From the NCBI RefSeq assembly GCF_007565055.1, contig NC_044551.1:97308089-97372088 (forward strand): a DNA stretch of 64,000 nt, given 5' to 3'. The translations under genes were made by a program, and so were the position numbers. This document shows positions 45,433 through 54,574 of the stretch, one piece after another. The notes beneath the pieces are model-generated. The model saw only the letters and a list, made by a program, of their open reading frames with translations, did no database searches and was not told where the DNA came from. Position 1 is the stretch's first letter. Every line of letters begins with the position of its first letter. Source of the DNA: Rhinopithecus roxellana (lineage: Eukaryota; Chordata; Mammalia; Primates; Cercopithecidae).

Positions 45433-47247
45433 ATAGGCGCATGGCGCATGTTCCGTAATATTATGTATTATTATAGAAAGATGATCAAGCATTGAGCCAT
45501 GTGCATTTCACATTCCATTTTCACAGAATTGATTCTTGTTTATTCAAGGGCATTCATTGCCTTAGAGAAGATGGGATTTATTTAAACAGACATTTAAATT
45601 GAAAAAAATAATTATTAAGCTTTGATTTTCAAAAGAGGCATTTAGAGACATTTCTGGGGCATCAGCCATGAGAGACAAAATTTTTTAGATAAAATAACAA
45701 TTTTTAAAAATAAAAATGTCCTCGAAGTAACAAAGCAAAGCAAAGAGGCAGAGATAAGAAGCTTCACCTGTGAGTTGTAGGGTACATGAAGAGTTGGACC
45801 ATCCTGGCTGGAAAAGGAGGTTGGACTTGCCTATGACAACAAGAGTGAGGAGCAGAAGGGGCAGGAGAAGGAAAGCCAGTGGAATCTTCTTGATGTGGAT
45901 AAAACATCAAGGTCATGCTCAGCCTCTGAATAAGTGAAAGTGTCCTTTAACAGCACCCAGCACTCTATTACTCTCTTTCTGTTTGCCACCTACTGATGCC
46001 ATCCTATGGACAGCTGCCCCCATATTCCCTACAGACCGTCAAGCAGAAATTATGTACATGTGCTTTATATGACTCCCGAGTCCCTCCTCAATACCCCTTC
46101 TCACTGGCCCAGCTGACTTGCAAGCTCCTTGAAACAGAAAGACTATTGGGAATGGTGTGAAAAAGAAAGCCCCCTAATCTTGTAGCTGGAGTCCAAGCTC
46201 TCTCTCTGAGTCAGCACACGAGGTACTCTTGTACTGGTATTAGGTTAACTAGTCACCTATATTTTCATTGTTATCACAAATTACATTACACTATGCAGTC
46301 CCAACGCACTTATCAGACTTTTATTTAATATGTATCAACATGAGAGAAATCACTCAACACCAGTAGCATTAAATGTATTAAATATATTGTCAAGATTTAA
46401 AATTAGACACTACAACTTCTCTTCTCTTGTCAAGTCAGTCTTTAGTTCCAGAGATAAACTTTTGAGTATGTACAAGACTACCTTTCCTGTCCCATATTTT
46501 TCACTTAGGTTTCTCAGTCCCACCTGAGGTCTCACGGGGTTGCAGGTAAGTAAGTGCTCATTGGACAAACATGGCCTGAAAATGGCCACTAGAGCCAAGG
46601 TACTCCTGTAGCGTATTTAAAGTATAGAAGCCACAGCAAATCCTAGAAACAAATATGACTAGTGTATAATGTGCAGTAGAAGCACCAATTATTTTGGCAG
46701 CAGCTTCCCCAAAACCTGGTGTTGCCCAAACCCAATACCTGACTTGCAATTTTCGTATTTGCTGTTCTGAATGATGAGCTCAAGAAAATATGCTGAACCC
46801 TTGGCATAAGCAAATGTTTACTGTATCAGACAGAATTGGCAGACAATGTAAATGTTCACCTTGTAGGTCTAGTCCCAAAATGTCTCCCTTCAGATGAGCT
46901 GACTGTATATGGAAGTGATTTTATAACACGGTAAATTATAATTGGTAGCCATGCAAATTATTCTCGTGCATAAACATGCAAATTCTGTTCTGTCTGGGGG
47001 AGGTTCAGTTGAGTTCCCTCCTCTCTGTGGAAGAAGCTAGTTTTGCCTCGACTTACATGTTCATTTCAGCCAGCATTTCTTTACTTCCTATAACTGTGTA
47101 CTTTTTTTTTTTTTTTTTATCTCTCCTTTGAAGTGGATATAACACCTGCCTGGTTCCCTCATTGGTTAATGACTTAAAATCTTCAACACATCTTCATTTT
47201 ATGTTTTATATGAAGTTTCAAATGCTTATCATGCTGGTCCATGTGTG
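45433..47247. other. Unassigned sequence with two octamer motifs
   Basis: No gene or named repeat recognised. Two copies of ATGCAAAT (46951-46958 and 46976-46983, 25 bp apart, same strand) follow a TAAATTATAATT stretch. This is a candidate POU/homeodomain binding cluster, by motif only. Confidence 0.4.
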
Positions 47248-47495
47248 ATAGCAACATTGACATACCACTTACCATAGATTAGTTTCTGTTCTGAGCATTT
47301 TTACATAAACTAACTTAGTTAATTCTCACAAATCTCCAATAAGTAGGTACTACAATGATTCCCATTTTCCCATTTCGCAGATGAGGAAACTGAGACACAG
47401 AGAGATTACATGTCATTCCTAGGATCACAGTCAGTAAGTGCCAAAGACAAGATTTGAAACCCAGCTTGACAGTTTCAAGAGCTGATGGTTTTAAT
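47248..47495 (+). mobile_element. MIR, well preserved
   Basis: Nearly complete core and 3' part: 'aattctcacaaatctccaataagtaggtac', 'cagatgaggaaactgagacacagagag', 'agtaagtgccaaagacaagatttgaaaccc'. The best MIR in the window. Confidence 0.85.
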
Positions 47496-48359
47496 TCTTC
47501 TCTGTCTCATACCAAGAGTCTAGAAACCATCACTTTGTAGCTTAAAATGAAGGACATTATGTTTCCATATTTGTTTGTGTGTGCAGAAGAATGTCTACTA
47601 AATGGGTCAATTCTGCCCTTTCTCAGCAAATGACTTCTAAAACTTTCTAGTTTTCTTGAAAACGTTAGAATTAACAATGGTGGTTTCTCTAGTTTTCAGT
47701 TATTTACTGGGGCTCTTTTCTTACTTAATGTTTATTAAATAAATTACTATGTCTTGGTATTTTCTCTTTGACCCTGCCTTCCTGGCACTAGACTACTGAG
47801 CTGGATGTCGGCTATGACTGGGCAAATAATGTCTACTGTTACTTTTAAGCAAGGTGATACATATATCACCTTGTGTATATATATATATGGAACTTCTCCA
47901 AATAAGGTTTTTGATCTTCGTTTTCCTAGAATCCATGAATCATATGTACCCTATAAACCTCATTTCAGATTAATCTAAACATCATTCTCTGCTCCTACAA
48001 CTAAATTTCTGAACACTGATTGGAAAAATCATTTGCTTGGCTGCAAAATGTTACTAAGAATTTAAACTACTCCATCCATGTTAGAATCCAAGGCTTTTTA
48101 AGCCCATGCTATTGCCGTTACTTTCGCAGTGTGGTTTCAGTGATGATAATGAGAATAGCCCATAGGCTCCTCCAAAAATGTTCACTTTTGCTTACTTTTT
48201 GAATTGTCCAGTCAATTGCTAGCCTTCACTACTCTAATAACAGCACAACTTTCCCTTTCACACTGTCCCTTTCCTTGTAGCCACTGAAAAGAAACTTGGT
48301 TGCTTCTGGAGAAAAAGCCAGCAGAAGATGAAGAATTGGATAAAGGACAAAACATGAAT
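47496..48359. other. Unassigned sequence
   Basis: No gene. A short TA run at about 47873-47888. Confidence 0.4.
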
Positions 48360-48765
48360 TTTGGAGCATATGGCTGTATTCTGGATATTTGTCCTTTATC
48401 AGATCTACTATTTGCAAATATTTTTTCCCATTCTCTAAGTTGCCTTTTTACTCACTTGATAGTGTCCTCTGACGCACACAATTTTTAATTTTGATTTTTT
48501 CATGTCTTATTAGAAAAATTTTGCCAAATCCAATGTTATGGAGATTTCCCTGTATGTTTTATTCTAAGAGTTTCAGAGTTTTGGTCCCAAATTTAGGCCT
48601 TTGATCCATTTTGAGTTAATTCTTGTTATATAGTAAAAATGGTTCAATTTAATTCTTTTCTATGGGGATATCCAGTTTTCCCAAAACCATTTGTTGAAAA
48701 GTCTGTCCTTTCCCCATTGAATGGTCTTGGCACACTTGCTGAAAACCAATTGACCACATGAGCTC
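48360..48765 (-). mobile_element. L1M ORF2 fragment, antisense
   Basis: 'ctggatatttgtcctttatcagat', 'ctctaagttgcctttttactc', 'aggcctttgatccattttgagttaat', 'ccatttgttgaaaagtctgtcctttcccc' follow antisense ORF2 in order. Old. Confidence 0.8.
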
Positions 48766-48957
48766 ATTTTTAAAAAAGAGTTTACAGCTTCTGAGAAGAA
48801 TAGAGATCTTTTTTAAAAAAACATTATGCACCAAAAAGGATTGAATTCGCAGTGTTTGTTATACAGAATTGATAAGTATCCAGACAGACCCTGGATCTAA
48901 TTTTTGGGATCAAGATTTTAAAGGTATGAGTTGAGCTTTCACAGTTTTATGTTAGTA

Positions 48958-49333
48958 TGCATTAGTGTGCTCAGGCTGTCATAACACAATGCCCTAGATT
49001 GGGTGGCTTAAACAGCAGAAATCAAATTTTTGTAGAGTTCTGGATATTGGAAGTCCAAGATCAAAGTGCCAGCATCTGGTGAGGGCTCTGTTCTTAGGAA
49101 GCAAATGGTCACTTTCCTATGGTATCCTCACCGGTAGAGAGAGAGAGCAAGCAAGCTCTGGTGTCTCATCCTCTTATTATCTAAGTACCAGCCTTGTAGG
49201 ATTAGGACTTACCCTATTACCTCATTTGACCTTAATTACCTCCTCATAGGTTCTGTATCCACACATAATCACATTGGGGGTTAAGGATTCAACATCTACG
49301 GTTCAGGAGGACACAGGCATTCAGTTTATAACA
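48958..49333 (-). mobile_element. MLT1-type LTR, antisense
   Basis: 'gtgctcaggctgtcataac', 'gattgggtggcttaaac', 'ggaagtccaagatcaaagtgcc', 'ttggtgag/ggctctgttc', 'cacattgggggttaaggattcaac', 'acacaggcattcagtttataaca' follow the complete antisense MLT1 order. Confidence 0.75.
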
Positions 49334-49429
49334 AACAAACAAAGAAGGGAGTTCATCCCTTTGGGTCTTCATGCTAGCTTGTACACAAGAAGGAAGAACA
49401 GTTTTCCTAGTGTTGCGAAATACAGTGTC

Positions 49430-49625
49430 AGGTACCTTAGAACCAAGAAACTTAGTGCTGGAAGGGGTCACAGGGATGATCCAGTATACTCATCCCATTG
49501 AACTGGGTGAGGAAACTATACCTGAGAGGTGATGGACTTTGTGTAATACAAGGTCATACAGCCAATAAGTCAGACTCGTTTTGAACCAGTTTTGTAACTC
49601 TAAATTTATTGCTCTTTCCAGACTG
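49430..49625 (+). mobile_element. Ancient MIR-like SINE
   Basis: 'agtgctggaaggggtcacagggatgatccag', 'aactgggtgaggaaactatacctgagagg', 'tacaaggtcatacagccaataagtcag', 'ttgctctttcca' follow a CORE-SINE order. Exact family uncertain. Confidence 0.55.
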
Positions 49626-51234
49626 AAAACATTTAAAATTCCACATCCTCTTTTTTGCCTTGTTAGAAATCTTGTGAAATTCTCTTTGTCCTAATGGCAT
49701 GTAACATGTTCAGGCAGGAAGAAGGAGTCTTTGTGTTTCATGAAATCATGGTGTTTTTACATGAGTATTTCTCACAGACAGAATAGGAGCAGTCTGGTCA
49801 ATTTATCTTCTTCCTTGTTGGCAAGAGTTTCAGACTCTTGGCTTCCAATTGCATGTAGACAGGTATCAGAGTTGCTATCATAATCAAGAAAAAAAATGTT
49901 TGAATGTTGCCAGTGCAAAGAAATGGTGGAGAACATTTTATTTCATGAAACCTTGAAAAGTCATTTTTTCATAATGCTGAGTTGCTGGAGTGTTCATTCA
50001 TTCTGTTGAATAAAAGTACATCTCTACTTATTAGCTGGAAGGCTTGAGTTCTATTAAGGTTTTGTGTCTAGGACTAATGTGGAGAAAGGAGTTCAACTCT
50101 AGTCAGTTTCCTCTGTGGTACACATTTTGGGGTCCTGAGCAGATACAAAAAGTAATAGGGCTTTAATGCCATGTTATTATGGAACCCATTCGACTAAGCA
50201 AATGAAAGATGTACTTCTCAGTATTTCATCTTCATGTCTACTGAAAATATGTATATATAAATATTCTAGCTAAGACTCTACTCAATTTGAAGCAAGTTCA
50301 CGAGCCCTCTGTTAGCTGGTGTAGATGAGATTGTCTGTTTTTCCTTGACATTCAACAATTCCACTCTTTTAATCTTTCTGGCATGCAAAAATTCCGAATC
50401 TCTGCAGCTAGGCTATGTATAGCTGATGTCATTCCCACACATGGTTGAAGCCCACTCCGCATACATTATGGAAAGCAGCTCGTGTTAGTGTTTAAACACT
50501 GCAACTTGTCTCCCTGCCAAGGGAAGTTCAGGGCCTCTAATAAGCCCCATGTGTGGGGGAAACTTGTTTGGATTTTGGAATTTGCCAGTTTCTGTAGAGG
50601 AATGTCCTATGAAAATACAGTTCTGTATTGGTCACCATGGCATCACTTTGTCACAGTTCAAGTGCATTTGAGGGTTTAATATTCTTTGAGGAATGTCTTC
50701 TTGTTTTACATTCATATAATATTGTACCCTACTAGAAAGGCAGTGAGCAGCTCATCTTGGTTTGCTAAGGATCGCAGCCTTAGAACCCCTCTGGGTCTCA
50801 GCTTCTTCACCTAAATTCTTCAGGAGTTTTAGCTCTGATGCTTTACGGTTTGCTAGCAATCAGTGCTCCCACTACTTGTTAATCTTTACTTTAAAATTTT
50901 TCAATTCTTAGTTGCTTACTCTGCCTCATCCACCTTCGGCTCTTGATAAACCATGCCCATCTCTTCTTTTACCACTTTTACTTTGAATTTCTTCCTGTCT
51001 ATGGAGAAAGCCGTTGCACCTGGCTGATGGTTCCATTAATGATGCACATTCCCTCTTCTCTGAGCCCCATTACTCTTTGGAATTCATGACTTCTATTATA
51101 CATTCTGAAGAAGCCCCTTTCATGTCACAAATGACCATGCTCAGCCTACAAGTTTTCCAGGGGAAAACCAAGCAGGCTATCAAATCCCCCTTCCTCACCA
51201 CCACAGCTTGGCGAAGATCTTACAGAACAGAGAG
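49626..51234. other. Unassigned sequence
   Basis: No gene or named repeat recognised. Frames 50482-50679 and 51014-51259 show no domain; the latter runs into the displaced LTR copy. Confidence 0.4.
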
Positions 51235-51353
51235 AGCATGGAGGAAACCACCCCAGTGATCCAATCACCTCCCACTAGGTCCCTCCCTCACATGTGGGGA
51301 TTACAATTAGGGACGAGATTTGGGTGGGGACACAGAACCAAACTGTATAAAGC
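51235..51353 (-). repeat. Displaced copy of the LTR end (114 bp exact)
   Basis: 51235-51348 is identical, base for base, to 52105-52218 (offset 870 bp, same orientation). After one mismatch the match continues 4 more bases (aagc), across the LTR/host junction of the source. It corresponds to the 5' end of the THE1-type LTR in antisense, with none of the rest of the LTR. Confidence 0.93.
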
Positions 51354-51858
51354 TAACGCAGCATAGCACAGATACTCTGAAGTCAATTCTAGACAATACA
51401 GTGATGGAGGTATTTTGCAGAAAGCACACACTGGAAGAAAGCAAACCGCTAGATTATAATGTTTCACTACTTTTCTAAAGAGGAAGGATTTAAGTTAATA
51501 TTAGCACCACATATATTATTTGGTATTTGTGGTAGATATATTTATTATTAAATTGCCAATTTAGTAAACATGCTGCATATTTAAGTTTAGGAATTCCCAA
51601 TTAATCTTAGTTTTTTAAAAAAGTTATAGATTAGAAATTTGTTTTTAATATCAACAGTTAATTCTTATTCAGAAGTTATAAAGATCCAGGCACCATACTA
51701 ACTAAATGCCTTATATTTCTTGGAGGTAATGATTAAAGAATAGGGAAAAGTAAAAATAACCCTATTCTTCTAGTTTTGTCAATGGCCATGACCACTAAGC
51801 CACCAGAGCACACAGAAACATGAGGACGTTTTGAAAAAAGACGAGGAATTCTGTTTTG
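51354..51858. other. Unassigned sequence between the two copies
   Basis: No gene. It does not resemble a MaLR internal region, so the two LTR pieces are not the two ends of one provirus. Confidence 0.5.
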
Positions 51859-51863
51859 AGCAT

Positions 51864-52220
51864 TGTATTAGTCTGTTTTCACACTGCTTTAAAGAACTAC
51901 CTGAGACTGGGTAATTTATAAAGAAAAGAGATTTAATTGACTCATAGTTCCAAATGGCTGGGAGGCCTTTGGACATTTACAATCATGATGGAAGGCAAAG
52001 GGGGAAACAAGGCATGTCTTACATGATAGCAGGAGACAGAGAGAGAGAAATTGCCACACACTTTTAAACCATAAGATCTTGTGAGAACTCACTATCATGA
52101 GAACAGCATGGAGGAAACCACCCCAGTGATCCAATCACCTCCCACTAGGTCCCTCCCTCACATGTGGGGATTACAATTAGGGACGAGATTTGGGTGGGGA
52201 CACAGAACCAAACTGTATCA
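51864..52220 (-). mobile_element. THE1-type solo LTR, antisense, perfect 5-bp TSD
   Basis: Starts 'tgtattagtctgttttcac' and ends 'ggggacacagaaccaaactgtatca'. Flanking duplication AGCAT at 51859-51863 and 52221-52225 is perfect. Source of the copied segment at 51235. Solo LTR; no internal sequence. Confidence 0.9.
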
Positions 52221-52225
52221 AGCAT

Positions 52226-52446
52226 ATTAAGATTGAGGTATTGGTGGTACAAAGAGATGGAGATATCTAGGCATTCATCATAGTTAGTCTGAAACTTGAA
52301 GAAGAGGCTAAGGCTATACATTTGAAAGTGATTGACATACAAACATAAATTAGCTGAAAACTGGGATTAGGGTAGGTCATTCAGAGTAGGCCTGATGGAA
52401 AATAAAATGAAGAAAATCTAAGATGGAACCCCAAAAAATAACATTT
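52226..52446 (+). repeat. Ancient interspersed repeat, left of the full-length L1
   Basis: 'gagatggagatatctaggcattcat' and 'tctaagatggaaccccaaaa' follow the same unidentified ancient pattern as 33430-33660. It appears to resume at 58611, so the L1 inserted into it. Confidence 0.4.
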
Positions 52447-52469
52447 AAGAAGAATCTTTGGGTCACTTC

Positions 52470-52478
52470 CAAGATGGC
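52470..52478 (+). promoter_or_regulatory. YY1-like site at the L1 start
   Basis: CAAGATGGC ten bases into the element corresponds to the YY1 site that positions transcription start in L1. Confidence 0.7.
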
Positions 52479-52637
52479 TGAATAGGAACAGCTCTGGTCT
52501 GCAGCTCCCAGTGAGACTGATGCAGAAGATGGGTGACTTCTGTGTTTCCAACTGAGGTACTGGTTCATCTCACTGGAACTGGTTGGACAGGGGGTGCAGC
52601 CCACGGAGGGCGAGCCAAAGCGGGCTGGGGCATCGCC

Positions 52638-52895
52638 TCACCTGGGAAGTGCAAATAGTCTGAGTATTCCCTTTCCTAGCCAAGGGAAGCTGTGACAGGC
52701 TGTACCTGGAAAAACGGAAAACTCCCACCCCAATACTGCCCTTTTTGACAGTTTTAGCAACCAGCAGACCAGGAGATTCCCTCCCGTACCTGGCTCAGTG
52801 GGTCCCATGCCCACGGAGCCTTGCTCACTGCTAGTGCAGCAGTCTGAGATTGACCTGCGAGGTTGCAGCCTGGTGTGGGGAGGGGTGTCCACCAT
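52638..52895 (-). CDS. L1 ORF0-like antisense ORF (85 codons)
   Basis: An open minus-strand frame at the expected place of primate L1 ORF0 (antisense, within the 5' UTR, downstream of the antisense promoter). It starts MVDTPPHTRLQPRRSISDCC and later has SVGMGPTEPG. The ISDCC and SVG-x-GP-x-EPG blocks correspond to my memory of human L1 ORF0, which is about 71 codons, so this one runs on further at its C-terminus (to ...LRLFALPR). No known fold; human ORF0 is reported as a nuclear L1 enhancer protein. Translation here is unproven, but the frame has stayed open while ORF1 and ORF2 are broken. Confidence 0.6.
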   Translation of the reverse strand: MVDTPPHTRLQPRRSISDCCTSSEQGSVGMGPTEPGTGGNLLVCWLLKLSKRAVLGWEFSVFPGTACHSFPWLGKGILRLFALPR

Positions 52896-53212
52896 TGCTG
52901 AGGCTTGAGTAGGTAAACAAAATGGCCAGGAAACTCAAACTGGGTGGAACCCACCACAGCTCAGCAAGACCTACTGCCTCTATAGACTCTACCTCTGTGG
53001 GCAGGGCATAGCTGAACAAAATACAGCAGACAACTTCTGCAGACTTAAATGTCCCTGTCTGACAGCTCTGAAGAGAGCAGTGGTTCTCCCAGCATGGCAG
53101 TCAAGCTATCAGAATGAAAAGATTGTCTCCTCAAGTGAGTCCCTGACCCCTGTGTTGCCTGACTGGGAGATACCTCCCAGTAGGGGCTGACAGACACCTC
53201 ATACAGGAGGGT

Positions 53213-53341
53213 GCTCCTCTGGGGCAAAGCTTCCAGAGGAAGGATCAGGAAGCAATATTTGCTGTTCTGCAATATTTGCTGTTCTACAGCTTCCACTGGT
53301 GATACCCAGGCAAACAGGTCTGGAGTGGGACTCCAGCAAAC
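53213..53341 (+). promoter_or_regulatory. 129-bp L1 5' UTR segment (ZNF93-target region)
   Basis: About 129 bp between 'gagggt' and 'ccaacagacctgcagctgag' are present here but absent from the youngest human L1 lineage. This segment is the published binding region of the KRAB zinc-finger repressor ZNF93. Assignment is by position and flanking sequence; the motif itself may have decayed. Confidence 0.7.
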
Positions 53342-53494
53342 TCCAACAGACCTGCAGCTGAGAGGCCTGACTGTTAGAAGGAAAACTAACAAACAGAAAG
53401 GAATGGCATCAACATCAATAAAAAGGACCTCCACACCAAAACCCCATCTGTAGGTCACCAACGTCAAAGACAAAAGGTAGATAAAACCAAAAAG

Positions 53495-54550
53495 ATGGGG
53501 AGAAATGAGAGTAGAAAAGCTGAAAATTCCAAAAACAGAACACTTCTTCTCCAAAGGATTGCAGCTCCGTGTCAGCAACAGAACAAAACTGGACAGAGAA
53601 TGACTTTGACGAGTTGACAGAAGTAGGCTTCAGAAGCTCAGTAATAACAAACTTTCTGAGCTAAAGGAGCATGTTTTAACCTATCACAAGGAAGCTAAAA
53701 ACCTTGAAAAAAGTTTAGACAAATGGCTAACTAGAATAAACAGTGTAGAGAAGACCTTAAATGACCTGATGGAGCTGAAAACCACAGCACAAGAACTTGG
53801 TGACGCACGCACAAGCTTCAATAGCTGATTTGATCAAGTGGAAGAAAGGATATCAGTGATTGAAGATCAAATTAATGAAATTAAGTGAGAAGACAAGGTT
53901 AGAGAAAAAAGAAACAAAGGCTCCAAGAAATATGGGACTATGTGTAAAGACCAAATCTACATTTGATCAGTGTACCTGAAAGGGCTGGGGAGAATGGAAC
54001 AAAGTTGGAAAACACTCTTCAGGATATTATCTGGGAGAACTCCCCTAACCTAGCAAGGCAGGCAAACATTCAAATTCAGGAAATACAGAGAACACCACAA
54101 AGATACTCCTTGAGAAGAAGAACCCCAAGACACATAATCGTCAGATTCACCAAGGTTGAAATGAAGGAAAAAATGTTAAAGGCAGTCAGAGAGAAAGGTC
54201 TCGTTACCCACAAAGTGAAGCCCATCAGACTAACAGTGGATCTATCTGCAGAAACTCTACAAGCCAGAAGAGAGTGGAGGCCAATATTCAACATACTTAA
54301 AGAAAAGAATTTTCAACCCAGAATTTCATATCCAGCCAAACTAAACTTCATAAGTGAAAGAGAAATACAATCCTTTACAGACAAGCAAATGCTGACAGAT
54401 TTTGTCACCAGCAGTCCTGCCTTACAAGAGCTCCTGAAGGAAGCACTAAACATGGAAAGGAACAACAAGCACCAGCCACTTGCAAAAACATGCCAAATTG
54501 TAAAGACTATTGATGCTGTGAAGAAACTGCATCAAATAATGGTCAAATAA
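53495..54550 (+). pseudogene. L1 ORF1 (RNA-binding protein), broken
   Basis: Start ATG at 53495 (MGRNESRKAENSKN...). A frameshift within the first 20 codons leads to a stop near residue 40. The coiled-coil region is eroded, with CGA-to-TGA stops at 53825-53827 and 53886-53888. From 53963 a 195-codon frame survives that covers the RRM and C-terminal domain (ISVPERAGENGTKLENTLQD... ARREWRPIFNILKEKNFQPR... NMERNN). A one-base shift near 54480 bypasses the normal end, so the frame runs on to TAA at 54548. Functional ORF1p trimers cannot form without the coiled coil. Confidence 0.9.
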
Positions 54551-54574
54551 CAAGATAACATCATAAAGACATGA

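Larger units (their letters stand above)
52461..53494 (+). promoter_or_regulatory. L1 5' UTR / internal promoter
   Basis: In intact L1s this region drives pol II transcription from position +1 and contains an antisense promoter at about +400 to +600 (here about 52860-53060). The CpGs typical of the L1 5' UTR are mostly decayed. A 17-bp direct repeat (gcaatatttgctgttct, about 53253-53285) is part of the lineage's normal 5' UTR. Confidence 0.8.

Noticed and set aside
45125..45442. 105-codon minus frame
   Set aside because: Alu shadow with poly-Phe from the A-runs; same for 22758-22949, 23254-23457, 32330-32569 and 39836-40143.
51235..52220. The two LTR pieces as the two ends of a THE1 provirus
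   Set aside because: The sequence between them is not MaLR internal sequence, and the downstream LTR has its own perfect AGCAT TSD.
53045..53578. 177-codon minus frame across the L1 5' UTR/ORF1 start as a gene
   Set aside because: Antisense to L1 and away from the ORF0 position; no known counterpart, likely chance in a low-stop region.
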